This document shows positions 25,001 to 36,028 of a stretch of 64,000 nucleotides of DNA, one piece after another (position 1 is the stretch's first letter; the number at the start of each line of letters is the position of its first letter). The DNA comes from Nannochloris sp. 'desiccata' (Eukaryota; Chlorophyta; Trebouxiophyceae; Chlorellales; Chlorellaceae): NCBI GenBank assembly GCA_019044685.2, contig JAGTXX020000012.1, positions 1,364,001-1,428,000 on the forward strand. Reading direction: 5' to 3'. The notes under the pieces are model-generated. The model searched no databases and had not been told where the DNA came from. It saw only the letters and a list, made by a program, of their open reading frames with translations. The position numbers and the translations under genes are program-made.

Positions 25001-27973
25001 CTTTGATTCAACGCATTGCTTGGCTGCAGTTTGAAGGACAAGCCACCAAAGAGATGCCGCTGTTGCGGCTGCAGGGGAACTGCTATTGCTACTTTTATCA
25101 TCAAGCTGTATAGACTCAATTACTTTCTCACCGTCTTCACCGTATTTTAAGGCCTCCATTTCTTGTACAAGGTGGACAAGCCATTCATATGGGGGGCTCT
25201 CGGTTCCCTTTTGAGCAGCCTGTCCACCTCCCACTAGAACGTTCGAAGCTGGCGCCGCTGAGCCTGCGATGAAATCTAAAACCTGAGATAGCTGCGAAGG
25301 TGAGAAGCCACGTTGACGGGGCTCATTAACTACATCCCAAATCTCTTGTGTAGGTTGAAGAAGAGACAAATTGCTAGCTAATGAGGTGCCATGGCCACCG
25401 AGAAGTGAAAATGCAATGGGGACAGAGCATGCGAGCACGACCTGCTTTGCCTGCTGTGCTACTTTCTCTTCAGTATCTTCAGCAGCTGCCACTAAAGCAG
25501 CTTCACATAGCTCAACCACTTGTTCTGCATCTAAAATCGTTTTTCCAGCGTAAGCTCTCTCTGATGATGTATATTTCTGCAACACCGCCTCGAGAACAAA
25601 AAATGCCATCAAGCGCACAGAAGCCTCATTGGGTTGTCTCAGCCTCTTCTTCGCGCCTTTTAAAGCACATACCACAGCTTCTGCACCGTTTTTATGTAGA
25701 GCAGAGACTTTAGGAATACATTGAAGTTGCCAATGAAGCATTTGAGTAGCGATTTTGGGTGTTGACTCTAAAAGTTGACCTGCGAGCTCTACAGCTCGAC
25801 ACCATTTTTCTAAACTTTCTTCTCTTTCTTTTCCTTCTTCTGTTGTTTCCTCAGGAGAGGAAGCAAGGGCAAGCTGGGCTATTTGGACCAATTTAGGAAC
25901 CAGCGCATTCAAAGCAGGAGTCGCCGCTTGCTGTTTTTTCTGTAAGCTAGAATAATGAAGAAGGAGCTCAGCCATGGTCGCCCAAATTTCTTGACTCTCT
26001 TTTGAGACGCCCGCTTTGATTGCAGCGAGCAGCACATTGACATCAAACGCAAGCTTTGAAGCTACAGCCATATCAGAACTGCTACTATAACAATAAAAAG
26101 TAGCTTTTAGTTCATCTAATACAGCATGAAGAAGAGCAGGGAGTCGAGTCAGCAGCTGCACATACAGGAGCGCCACAGGTTGCACCACAGCTGGCGTAGC
26201 AGAAGAGCGCAGCAAACTCAATGGTCCCTCTGGAGGTAGTGACAGCTGTACTAGGGAATCTTCCATATTTTTAAATGAAGACATATTATGCGGGAGTTGG
26301 TTTATCCAAGATAACAAATCTTTTGCTAGGGAGCTGCTTCTTTCAGGGTGGTGCAAGAAGTCTGGGCGCTGGAGAGCAGAAGTATAAAGTCTGATAGCAG
26401 CAGCAAGAAGACTGTAGGGATCATTCTCTTTAGTACAAGGTTCAGAAGAAACAGATGCAGTTTCTTCTTGCATTTCGTTTTCTTCCACTGGGCGTGCCAA
26501 AATATTTGGACGTGAAGCCACCGTCTGCTGCTGCTGCTGCTCACCAACCCCTGCTATTGAGCTTGTAGGAGGTTTCAATGCAGCCGAGATGATAGTGTGC
26601 AGATATCTACAAAGCTCTCGCACTTCCTCTGCAGTTAACAACAAATCTTGCCTATCCTCCATTTTCCCGCTTTCTTCAACGAGCTCGGCAAATTTGTTAA
26701 CCAACCGCACCACCATCGGCTCCATTTTATTCCATCCACTGCCATCTTTCTCTCCTTGTTTACCTGTGATTTCACGAAGACTCAATGCCCGTACTATAAA
26801 CGGTACTGCACACGCTGTCAAATTCAGCAAAACTTGAGCAGAAGAGGAAGAAGTACTCAAAATTTCCTCGAGAAGTTGTAACACGTTGTTATGCTCAAAC
26901 TGCTGTCCACTAGAATCGCCGATACGAGCGCTACTCCACGCAACACCTACAGCATACATACCACGTGCCAACACAGGTCGTACTGACCCTGGCAGATCAG
27001 ACCTCCGTGCCCATTCAAGTATGGCATCTCCTATAGAAAGTGCAATGTGACTAGGCACGTGGTGTACTTTCATCGCTTGAACTAACAACTCAAATGCAGG
27101 GCCAATAAAAACCATAGGAGAAGAATCAGTCGCTTCATTTGAGTTAACCTCAGTTCTCTTTACAGCACCGGTATCAGCAACCAGAGACGGAGATGGACAA
27201 TTTTCCACAAGAGACCGTGCAACAGAGAACAGTGCAGATGCAAGTTTAAATGCTGCCAATCCAGATATTTTAGCGAGACATTCGCGTGAGATGATCAACA
27301 CAGAAGCAAGCTGGTGCGGAGTCAGAGAAGTCCAGCTAGAGGTTTCCGGAATGGAGGAAGCTGTAGGGGTAGCTGGAAGGCGGTCAGGGTACTTTCCGGA
27401 AGAAAGAATAGGCAAAAGAAGCCCTAAAATAAGAGATCCAGGATGCTCTGTGGTACCACTAGTTGCGGCAGCAGAAGAAGAGGAGGAAGAAGAAGAAGGA
27501 CCTCTTGCTACTATAGCACCACCGCCGCTGTTGGAAGGGGAACCGTCCGGAGGTGGGGTGAGCCAAGCTGTCACGGTAGACACCGCCGTTGTCGATAGAA
27601 CAAGTTCAGAATCCCATAAAACTTGCAACAAAGGTGGAGCGACACCATCAAAGAATCGAGATGCCTTGATTTGCCCAGCAGCTGTGGAAAGAATCTTCCC
27701 CAGCTGCTGTAATGATGCCAATCGTTGTTCGAGTGGGAAGCTCGTATTTGCAGCTGAGGAAGCGAGGTCTTCAAGCGTTGCGAAATTCTTCTTCTTGGGG
27801 GCAGTGGTGATAGGAACGGTGACTATTTTAGAAGCAGAACGAGCTTGAACGCGGCCTTGGCTCTGGGCCTGGGCATCTCCGCGACCACCACCAGCACTGC
27901 CACCGGCACCATCGCTGCGTTTTTTGTTTTTGCCGCTGCCGCGGCGAGTCCGTGGCTTTTTACCTTGATCCAT
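16013..27973 (-). CDS. SMG1: SMG1 phosphatidylinositol 3-kinase-related kinase
   Basis: Five exons: 27973-23972, 23792-22735, 22619-19748, 19604-16650 and 16492-16013. Phases are consistent and give about 3,788 residues, close to animal SMG1. Exon 1 is a Lys/Arg-rich start followed by alpha-solenoid (HEAT-like) sequence. The PIKK catalytic domain lies in exon 3: a GSDGHTYSFLVKGREDLRVD segment near 2055, catalytic LGLGDRHLDNVLL near 2320 and HVDFGVLF near 2340. The fourth exon is the very long helical insertion that, in SMG1, separates kinase and FATC. The last ~30 residues are a FATC domain (YVEALIEEATNVDNLSKMYE, then GWMPWV at the C-terminus). SMG1 phosphorylates UPF1 in nonsense-mediated mRNA decay. 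It is known in animals, green algae and moss but lost from Arabidopsis. Low-complexity Ser, Ala and Thr runs are scattered throughout. Confidence 0.95.
16507..16526. repeat. 20-base A run (T run in the last SMG1 intron)
   Basis: On the SMG1 strand this is an uninterrupted T tract 14 bases upstream of the CAG acceptor of the last exon, so it serves as the polypyrimidine tract. Such a run is prone to length variation. Confidence 0.9.
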
Positions 27974-28459
27974 ATTTAGCTCGAGTTGAAGGGGACCTTG
28001 AAATGGTAGGTCATAACGACTCCATCGTCACCTGACAAATTGTGAAATTTAATTGGCCTGGGAATTGAAATTGGGTGAAGCATGTCAGTGAGAAAGAGAT
28101 CGCATGGTCATCAAAGAAATAATTTCAACAGAGGGCTACCCACTAGGTATGCTTCATCTCGATGCATATTTCATGACTTACTGTTCAGTAATGATCAGCC
28201 CATTGCACATTTAATCATCCTGCACGCAAAGATGAAAGCAAGCATTCGTTGTTCCTTCGGAACAAGTGCGTTGGCTATAGAGCGACAGCATAACGTTCTC
28301 TAGACTTTTCACTGTGTGTCTTAGATGTTGAATTGTTTTATTTATATCAATCGCGCTTGGTTTCCTTGATTTTTATATGAGCATTATGATAAGCAGCCCA
28401 AGGCGCTGTGGACGGAGCACCAAGTGCCACTGACAAACATCATCTATCACTCTCAGTTT
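27974..28459. other. Region between SMG1 start and PrmC stop
   Basis: About 490 bases upstream of SMG1 on the same strand as both genes. They must hold the SMG1 promoter and 5' UTR and the PrmC 3' UTR. An open frame at 28082-28303 (plus) has no recognisable domain. No tRNA or snRNA pattern was seen. Confidence 0.5.
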
Positions 28460-30042
28460 TTACAGATAAGTACATGGATGTTTACTCCTCGTCGCAGTAA
28501 CAAATCTATCTACCCCTCTCAGATCATTCCGTATCTTGACATTTTCAAACGCCAAATGCTCTTGACCACCGATGTCGCTCACCCCCTCTTCACTACCACT
28601 ACTGCTAATCTCACTAGAACTCGAAAGAACCACTGCACCATTCACCACGATTCCACACCGTAAATGCTGTAACAATTGCGCCACGTAATGTGCTTGTTCC
28701 CCACCAGCAGTTTCTAAAGCTAAAAAACCTCCCGGCTGCAACATCTCCACTGCCCCTCGGCAAATAGGCGCCAAAGCATCAATGCCGAGACCTTCACCCC
28801 CATCTAAAGCCAGTTCAGGTTCATATTGGCCTACCTCTGCTTGCAATCCCTCCATCAACTCTTCAGTTATATACGGGGGATTACTCACTATACCAGATAA
28901 TTGACCCAGGCAACCACCACGTGCCACTAAAGGCTCATACCAACTGCCTCGAACAACTTCAAAACTTGGCGTACTCTCTTTATTTAAACCCGCACGTTCG
29001 GCGTTGAACGCAGCATGCGCAGCAGGTTCAGGTGCCAAATCCACTGCCCAGACTTTGGATAAAGTAGGGATGGTATGGGCCAGGCCGATGGCTAAAGCAC
29101 CACTGCCAGTGCCGAGATCTGCCCACTGCCCCTGGCCGAGACTGGGATTTGCTTCCACCGCTGCAACTGAAAAATCAATCAGTAGTTCTGTTTCTGGTCG
29201 AGGAATGAGAACACCGGGGCCGACAGAGAGAATGAGATCTCTCCAAAATGCACACGAGGTCAGATATTGGAGAGGGACGCGGTCTTCGACTCTACGATGC
29301 CATAAAGTATCTGCAAAAGAGGAGAAAAAACATAAAAAAAGGTCAAGGGAGATAAGTTGGGCACTATTCTTCGTTTTTAATCTTTGTTTTAGCTTGGAAA
29401 ACCCTGATTTATGCAATATTGTACACCAAATTATAATAGCATGCAGTTATTTACTATCCTAATGCGCGTACCAAGTTCCTCTAGGCTTTCTCTAAGATAA
29501 ATTTCAGCAGCTCCCACCACCACCATTCCCGCTTCGGCTCTTTCTATTTCTCTCCAACTTTTCTGTTCCCATGCCGCAGAAGAGGAGTCTATCACCCCTG
29601 CTACAGCATCATCTAGTAGCCATGACAACTCAGTGTGTAAATCTTCTACAGATGGTGCATCAGCTTCGCCAGCAGCTGCCCATCTGGTGCCGGCAAGGGT
29701 GGCTCTCTGTGCTGCGTTTTCCCGCCACGCACGCAAGCTCGTGAGTTGAGCGCTGTGTGCTGGTGGTCGCTCACACAGGGGAACTTTGGGCGCAACAGCT
29801 GGTGCCCCGTTATCTTGTTCTGTCAATAACGAGGAATTTTGGTTGCTGATAGATCGAGGAGGGTGGTGAGAAAGAGAAAGGGAGCGTCTGTGGTGGCGGT
29901 AACTGACGGGCTGCAAATTAGTGCCAGCAAAAGTCGCAGGCAAGCTTCCTAAAGACATAAACCGAGCTATCATTTCCACGTGGTTGTGACAATGCCTTGA
30001 TCGCGATGCCAGCGTTTCCATATAGCCTCTGGCGAAGCTCAT
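28460..30042 (-). CDS. PrmC/HemK release-factor glutamine N5-methyltransferase
   Basis: Exons 30042-29472 and 29310-28460 give 473 residues; the phase 1 intron joins SLEELG to DTLWHRRVEDR. The first ~85 residues look like an organelle presequence (Arg/His/Ser-rich, e.g. RHHRRSLSLSHHPPRS). The PrmC N-terminal helical domain follows, then VPLQYLTSCAFW, GVLIPRPETELL, the SAM-binding WADLGTGSGALAIGLA and the catalytic SNPPYI (NPPY motif). The enzyme methylates the GGQ glutamine of translation release factors. The presequence points to a plastid or mitochondrial form acting on bacterial-type RF1/RF2. A Ser-rich insertion (SSSSEISSSGSEE) lies near the C-terminus. Divergent from TRM1 across a 436-base region. 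Confidence 0.93.
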
Positions 30043-30478
30043 TTGATCTTGTTGTCAATATTTAAATTATAAATTTAAACAGCAGTCAAGCAAATGATTG
30101 ATCTTCAGCTTCCTTTATTGCATGTTTATACTTTATGCGTTTAACATATAATCTTAAGACGGGTTGTCTTTGGACAGCCCAGTTTTGCTGCCCGGCATCT
30201 TTTTTTGCGCAAAATTCACAGTGGCAATCACTTGCCACTGTGAATTTTGCACTTATCACCCTTCCAGCTATCAATTTTTCGTATTAATATTTATACGCCT
30301 ATGCTGCATATACATGCAGCGTTAAACTGCCATCTGGGCATTTTTATCAACCCAATTTTGAATCGAACTATTTCGCAAAATTCAGAGAAGCGGACTTCTT
30401 GCAGCTGTTTGGCAGCTAACAAAAGGCAGCGCATTTAATAAAGGGACATCTACTCGCTGCATTGTCAGTGCAACCACT
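30043..30478. promoter_or_regulatory. Divergent promoter region PrmC/TRM1
   Basis: About 436 bases between divergent start codons. It contains a perfect 19-bp inverted repeat (30209-30250, listed separately) lying centrally, and a partial copy of one arm (CGCAAAATTCA) near 30370. No coding sequence is seen. Confidence 0.55.
30209..30250. repeat. Perfect 19-bp inverted repeat with 4-base loop
   Basis: The arm GCAAAATTCACAGTGGCAA (30209-30227) is exactly mirrored at 30232-30250, with loop TCAC. A 19-bp perfect stem is unlikely by chance. It lies midway between two divergent genes, and could be a bidirectional regulatory site, a fossil of a small palindromic element or the foot of a small hairpin RNA. 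No target-site duplication was identified. Confidence 0.95.
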
Positions 30479-32287
30479 ATGGCTGATACCGACGCCGCCA
30501 TGAATGGAGGCCAACAGGACATGTAAGTTTGAAATAAGAAGCTATTTCATGTTTCTTTGCAGAGAAAAAATATCCATATTTCTACAGAGAATTAGTTTCA
30601 TTACAACCCATCTTTTGATTTTTGCTCTAACGCTTTGTATCTATATTCATTTTTTTTCAATTCCCGCAGGGGTGGAGGGCGGCCAATCCCTCCAGGCTAC
30701 GCTTCCAAAATCGAAGGCATGGCTACAATCCTTCAAAAAGGCAATGAAGTCTTCTACAACCCTGCTCAAGTTGTCAATCGTGACCTTTCCATCGCTGTCC
30801 TTTCCTATTTCTCCCAGCAACGTGCTTCTGAACTGGCTGCTCATGGCGGGGGCAATTCCAGAAACAAAAAACGAGCTACCCGGGGCGGAGTTCAATACAC
30901 TGGTAACAACCAAAGAGATGGATTACACATTTTAGAAGGTCTCGCTGCCAGTGGTTTACGCTCTATTCGTTATGTTAAAGAAATAGAAGGCGTTTCTCGA
31001 GTTGTTGCCAACGATATGGATCCATCGGTGGTGGATGCGATGCGACGAAATATTGAATTTAACGGTCCAGAAGTAGTGGAAAAAGTGATTCCTTCAGTTG
31101 GAGATGCGCGTATTGTGATGATGCAAAATCAGAATGCATTTGATGTGGTAGATTTGGATCCCTATGGCTCTCCTTCTCAGTTGCTAGATTCTGCAGTGCA
31201 GTCGGTATCTGATGGTGGGTTGCTCTGTGTGACTGCTACTGATATGGCGGTGTTATGCGGTAACAATGGTGAAGCATGTTATGCAAAGTACGGATCGTAC
31301 CCATTACATAAACCGTATTGCCATGAAATGGCTGTACGGATTGTTTTGGCATCTATCGCCACCGCAGCGGCAAGAGCGAAAAGGTATATTGTCCCCGTGC
31401 TATCCTGCTCTATTGATTTTTACGTACGAATGTTTGTACGTGTATACGATTCTGCTGCAGAAACGAAGAATGCAGCTACTAAATTGGGGTATGTCTACCA
31501 AAGCCAGGGTTGCGATAGTTTTTATTGGCAGCGGGTCGGACGGAAAATGGTCAAAGGCAACAGTATGAAATTTTCCCCTGGTAATGGACCTCCTGTAGGC
31601 GAGAAATGCCCTGAAACGAATTCTGGGTACACCATTGGCGGTCCATATTGGGCTGAGCCTATCCATGACGTTCAATGGGCCAAAGGCATTTTATCGTATA
31701 TCCGCTCAAAACGAGAAAGATTCGCTGCCTTTGATAAGATTCAAGGCTTACTGACCACGTGTATTGAAGAAATTCCTGATTCACCACTTTACTTGAATTT
31801 ACACGACATTTGCAAGACGTTACGATCGACTCCTATGAGACACGAAACGTTTCGTTCAGCTTTGATAAACGCTGGGTACAAGGTGTCGGGGACTCACTGC
31901 ACCCCTTTAGGAGTAAAAACCAATGCCCCTTGGTCTGTTATTTGGGATATTCTGCGGTGTTGGGTTGCTGAACATCCTGTACGAATCACTCCTGGCTCTT
32001 CAGCGGAAACTATTCTAGCAAAGGCACCTGAATTGAAGGCTGATTTCTCCAGGGCACCTGCAGCGGTTCAGTACAAGGGCAAAGGGAAGGCAAAGGTGCC
32101 GAGGTACCCGATGAATCCTGAAGCGAATTGGGGGCCGAAAATGAAGCATGGGAGACCGTCGAAAAAGATTGAGGAAGGAGGAGCACATGGTGGAGAGGAG
32201 AAGGAGAAGGATGGCTCCACAGCACAGCAGGAACAAGTAGAGGAGGCGGTGGAGGCAGCGGAGACGGCAGCACCTGTGGTACCATGA
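30479..32287 (+). CDS. TRM1: TRM1 tRNA (guanine26-N2)-dimethyltransferase
   Basis: Exons 30479-30522 and 30670-32287 give 553 residues; the phase 2 intron joins QQD-M-GGGRPIP. TRM1 landmarks are in order: FYNPAQVVNRDLSIAVL, GLAASGLRSIRY, NDMDPSVVDAMRRNIE (SAM site), DVVDLDPYGSPSQLLDSAVQ and LLCVTATDMAVLCG, then YPLHKPYCHEMAVRI. The C-terminal TRM1 domain ends with APWSVIWDILRCWVAEHPV, followed by a basic and then acidic low-complexity tail. The enzyme makes N2,N2-dimethylguanosine at position 26 of tRNAs in nucleus and mitochondria. No presequence is obvious at this start. Confidence 0.95.
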
Positions 32288-32488
32288 AGAGTCTGCTGTA
32301 ACGAAAAACTTTCTTTTGACTAAGCATACACGTGTTTCTCTCTTCTACCTTAAACACATTTTTACTCGGCGATTCATGCAGTAACAGTTTAACTCTTAAA
32401 AAGCTGGCCTTGCAGCGTTGGACATCAGCATCAATACAAAAAGAAAAGTTGATGCCAAACATAAGAAGGATATACATTTAATTTAATT

Positions 32489-33619
32489 TTACTGTTTCAA
32501 CGCATTTCTCAGGGCATCCTGCACCTTTGTATATTTAAATGCATACCCAACTTCCTGCGCTCTTGCAGGCACTACCCTCTGTCCATCCAACACCACCCTT
32601 GCCCCTTCACCTAACAACGTCTTCAAGGCAAAGTCAGGTACAGGGAAGAACGAGGGTCTCCCCATCACTGCACCAAGTTCAGAACATAATTCTCCCATTC
32701 GTACAGGATTAGGCGCAGTTGCATTGTAAATACCAGTCCATTTCTTATCATTCATAGCCGCCAAGATCATCCCAACTACATCGTCTCGATGGATCCAACT
32801 ACACCACTGTCTACCGCTCCCCAAGGGCCCTCCAGCAAAGATTTGGAAGACAGGGATCATTTTACTTAATGCACCACCGTCACGGGAAAGGACAATGCCG
32901 GTACGGAGGATAACGACACGGGTTTGAGCTTTATTTGCCGCAGCTTCCCATTCCTTACAGACTTCTGATAAATAATCATTTCCAGGGCCAGAAGACTCGT
33001 TGAAAGTGGAATTATCATTGGCACCGTAGAATCCAACTGCAGAGGAGGAAATCAGCACACCAGGGCGTTCATTTTCGGGTAAAGCGTTGATTGCATCTGC
33101 CAAAGCGGTGGTGGTGCGGACACGAGATTGTTTAATTTCAGCTTTCAGTTCAGGTGTCCAACGGGTAGCAATGGGTTCTCCTGCAAGGTTGACAACTGCA
33201 CTGGTGCCTTTGATTGCTGCTGCCCACTGGGAAGGGCCGAAGAATTCAAGACCGGTGGCTTGGCGAAGTTTGGAGCGGGCAGACGCAGGGTTGCGGGTAA
33301 GGACTCTGACAGCGTAGCCCTGGGAACGTAAAGCTTCAACAAGACGTGTGCCGATAAGGCCAGTGGCGCCAGTGATTGCGATAGTGCCCTTGGTGTCAGC
33401 AGCACTGGCTGAGATGGTTACAACAGGGGTGCGTTTGTTGGCAGCAACGAATGGAGCCACATGTCTGGAATGAGGAAGAGGGGGTAGGACTGATGTGCCT
33501 GAAAATGCGCTGTTTTTGCTGCTGAATGGTGTTGCTTGAGCATTAAGGCGGCAAGGGGTAAGTAGAGCAGCTTGGCTGGCGGATGCTATGGGCATTTTGT
33601 TTAGAAGTGATCCTTGCAT
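32489..33619 (-). CDS. GC1/SDR39U1-type NAD(P) epimerase, plastid-targeted
   Basis: A single exon of 376 residues. The first ~70 residues are a transit peptide (Ser/Ala-rich, ending near TISASAADTKG). A Rossmann fold follows (IAITGATGLIGTRLVEAL), with VVNLAGEPI, the YGAND/YLSEVCKEWE region in place of a typical SDR active site, and WIHRDDVVGMI; it ends in a DUF1731-like tail (LLGEGARVVLDGQRVVP...). This is the SDR39U1/YfcH family whose plant member GIANT CHLOROPLAST 1 (GC1) is a stromal membrane-associated protein needed for normal plastid division. The substrate is unknown across the family. Converges with TRM1 about 200 bases away. Confidence 0.9.
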   Translation of the reverse strand: MQGSLLNKMPIASASQAALLTPCRLNAQATPFSSKNSAFSGTSVLPPLPHSRHVAPFVAANKRTPVVTISASAADTKGTIAITGATGLIGTRLVEALRSQGYAVRVLTRNPASARSKLRQATGLEFFGPSQWAAAIKGTSAVVNLAGEPIATRWTPELKAEIKQSRVRTTTALADAINALPENERPGVLISSSAVGFYGANDNSTFNESSGPGNDYLSEVCKEWEAAANKAQTRVVILRTGIVLSRDGGALSKMIPVFQIFAGGPLGSGRQWCSWIHRDDVVGMILAAMNDKKWTGIYNATAPNPVRMGELCSELGAVMGRPSFFPVPDFALKTLLGEGARVVLDGQRVVPARAQEVGYAFKYTKVQDALRNALKQ

Positions 33620-33855
33620 TGTGCAGCTTTGTTTACTTTAGGGGCTTGCCTAGGGGTGTGTGTATATCTATAAAGAGATAAATAGCACCAGATTAAAGAA
33701 ATTAGTTGAAATATTCATTTAGAAACTCTCTCTATCAATGCCTCCTAATGAAATCTATCTTGCCGTGGACGGCAAGCTCTCATATTTTTTAATGATGCAA
33801 GGCAACTTCGAAATGTAGAACGTAGAAAGTGGATAGACCTCAAAACTTCTCTTTA

Positions 33856-34005
33856 TTAGCTGGTGTCTCCCCGGCTGCCTCTCCCAAAATGAACCCATGG
33901 GAAGAAGTCTGTGGAAGCACCGCCGCCTGACAAAATCGTCCCCGACCAAGTTCCTGGAACCATGGGTCCACGTAGTGAAGGAATGGGCGTGCCTACAGCT
34001 CTCAT
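33856..34005 (-). CDS. Possible 49-residue micro-protein
   Basis: A 50-codon frame with ATG at 34005 and TAA at 33858-33856, where TAATAAAG gives an overlapping AATAAA-like signal. The product is rich in Gly, Pro and Trp with little low complexity: GTPIPSLRGPMVPGTWSG followed by ILSGGGASTDFFPWVHFGRG. Codon composition is GC-richer than its AT-rich surroundings, which suggests selection. There is no transmembrane segment or signal peptide. A GTAAGT site at 34029 (minus) just upstream could be a 5' UTR splice donor. I do not recognise the family; it could also be chance. Confidence 0.45.
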   Translation of the reverse strand: MRAVGTPIPSLRGPMVPGTWSGTILSGGGASTDFFPWVHFGRGSRGDTS

Positions 34006-34267
34006 AACGACTATAAAATACTACTTACCACGGGCAGAAGAACGGAATTGCACAAATATTTCGTAGTAAATCAAGTTTTTCTTTCTACCGCCGCTGCTCT
34101 CAAAAGCTCAGCATATTGTTGAAAAGCCCACTCTGCACTCGCTTAAAAACAAAATCGCATCTACCGTTTCTCTGAGCAGATAATTTTAAGACTACACAGG
34201 TGTTTGCCTCGTAATAAACTTTTATTTTCCCATTTAAATCTTCCAGGCCGCAATTTTGTAAGCAACC

Positions 34268-35699
34268 ATGTTGTCTGCAGCAGCTTTGCTGCAGCAGCTT
34301 CACGCTGTTGGTATATCCCAGTCGAAGTGAGTATAATTGACAGCCAGCTTGATCATCAGAGTATTGCATCAAATAAATTTAAAGTTATATCCCCAATTTA
34401 ACCCTTGCATCTCCCATTGCGTGCTTCAGGAACTCTAGAAAAAGCCAGCGTGCTACTAGAAGCCTAGCTAGGTAAGATATACATGTACAATGCTCGCGGC
34501 ATATGCAATACCCAATTTATCTTTGCTCAAACAGAATTTTAATTTTGACTCTATTTTCCCCCGCTCGCAGTCTTCCTAGCTTATCTCTCCCCACCAGCAC
34601 CCGCCATTGCCGCACTCACACGCGCAGGGATCTCTCTATCCGTGCCCAGGTAGCATCCTCTGAAGTTGGTGCTCGTTCAGATATTGATTGGGATACTCTT
34701 GGATTTGGTCTTACTCACGTCGGACACACCATGTTCTTGGCCACCTGCGATGCTGGAACCGAACAAAAATGGACTGGGGGTCTCCAACCCTACGGCCCAT
34801 TGCCCATGTACCCTTCTGCACAAACTCTTAACTACGGCCAATCCGTATTTGAAGGCATGAAGGCTCAACGTTCCGCCTCTGGTCGCATTGTTTTATTTAG
34901 ACCTGATTGCAATGCCGAGCGAATGGCAGCAGGTGGTGCGAGATTATCAATGTCTACACCCCCGGCGGACCTTTTCATTTCTGCTGTAGAAGAGACTGTT
35001 CGTGCAAATATTGATTTTATACCTCCTATGGGTAAAGGCTCTTTATATCTTAGACCATTACTAATGGGCACAGGCCCCATCCTTGGCCTTGGCCCAGCAC
35101 CATCATATACCTTTTGCGTCTACTGTGCTGCGGTAGGTTCTTATTTCAAAGGTGGCCAACTCACACCTATTGATCTCATTGTTGAAACCAGATTCCATCG
35201 TGCTGCACCTGGTGGGATGGGGGGCACCAAGGCAGCAGGCAACTACTCCCCGGTGTTGGTCACCCAGTTGGCGGCAAAGAAGGAAGGCTATTCTGATGTG
35301 GTGTACCTGGATGCCAAGACAGATACCTACCTTGAAGAAGTCTCTTCATGCAACATTTTCGTCGTCAAAGGTAAAAATATTAAAACACCACCCTTGGCTG
35401 GTACTATTTTACCAGGTGTTACCAGAAGGTCTGTTATTGAATTGGCCCGGTCACGTGGGTACACCGTTGAAGAAACGAATGTGTCTGTTACGGAAGCTAT
35501 GCAGGCAGATGAGATTTTCACTACTGGTACTGCAGTAGTATTATCCCCTGTAGGTAGTTTAACGTATCAGGGGGAGAGGAGACAATTTGGAGAGGTGGGG
35601 CAGCCGGGCAAGACAGCATTGGAATTATATGATGCACTGACTGGATTGCAACAGGAGAAATACCCTGATCCATTTGGTTGGGTCCATCCTGTATGCTAA
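34268..35699 (+). CDS. Branched-chain amino acid aminotransferase, plastid-targeted
   Basis: Exons 34268-34326 and 34571-35699 give 395 residues; the phase 2 intron (244 nt) lies within the transit peptide (MLSAAALLQQLHAVGISQS + NLPSLSLPTSTRH...). Fold-type IV PLP enzyme features: DTLGFGLTHVGHTMFLA, LNYGQSVFEGMKAQR, YLRPLLMGTGPILGLGPAP, and GGTKAAGNYSPVL, whose Lys is the expected PLP Schiff-base residue. EVSSCNIFVVKG, LPGVTRRSVIELA and IFTTGTAVVLSPVG complete the BCAT pattern. It interconverts Leu, Ile and Val with their 2-oxo acids; a plastid location implies the last step of synthesis. Confidence 0.95.
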
Positions 35700-36028
35700 T
35701 TTTATATAGAATTAGATGGATAGAAATGCGTATTAGCTGTTACAGACTAAGGTAGATATTGAGGTTGAGAAGGATCGAGTAACAATGCTTTCTTTGCAAA
35801 TTGAACTTGAGGGACCAGGGCGGGGAGTGATTTTCAATTTCAATATCTTCTCTAATCCTGTCATTCTTTTAATTTTTATTTTATTTTGCTGTTGGTATTT
35901 TACCATGTGTAAATTAGAAGACTCAAATACAAAGAATCACATCAAGTTCATTATAAAAACGGTATCGGTAACTAATAATCAAATCAGCACTTTGGGGTTT
36001 TAAATTTTGAAAATCAATTCTACTGTGA
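35700..36028. other. Convergent 3' region BCAT/YBEY
   Basis: About 330 AT-rich bases between two converging stop codons. An open frame at 35785-36003 is hydrophobic and AT-driven and does not look coding. Nothing else is visible. Confidence 0.6.

Noticed and set aside
28082..28303. 73-residue plus-strand ORF
   Set aside because: No recognisable domain or protein-like character; it lies between SMG1 and PrmC.
35785..36003. 72-residue hydrophobic ORF
   Set aside because: Composition is driven by AT-rich sequence; it overlaps a 3' UTR region.
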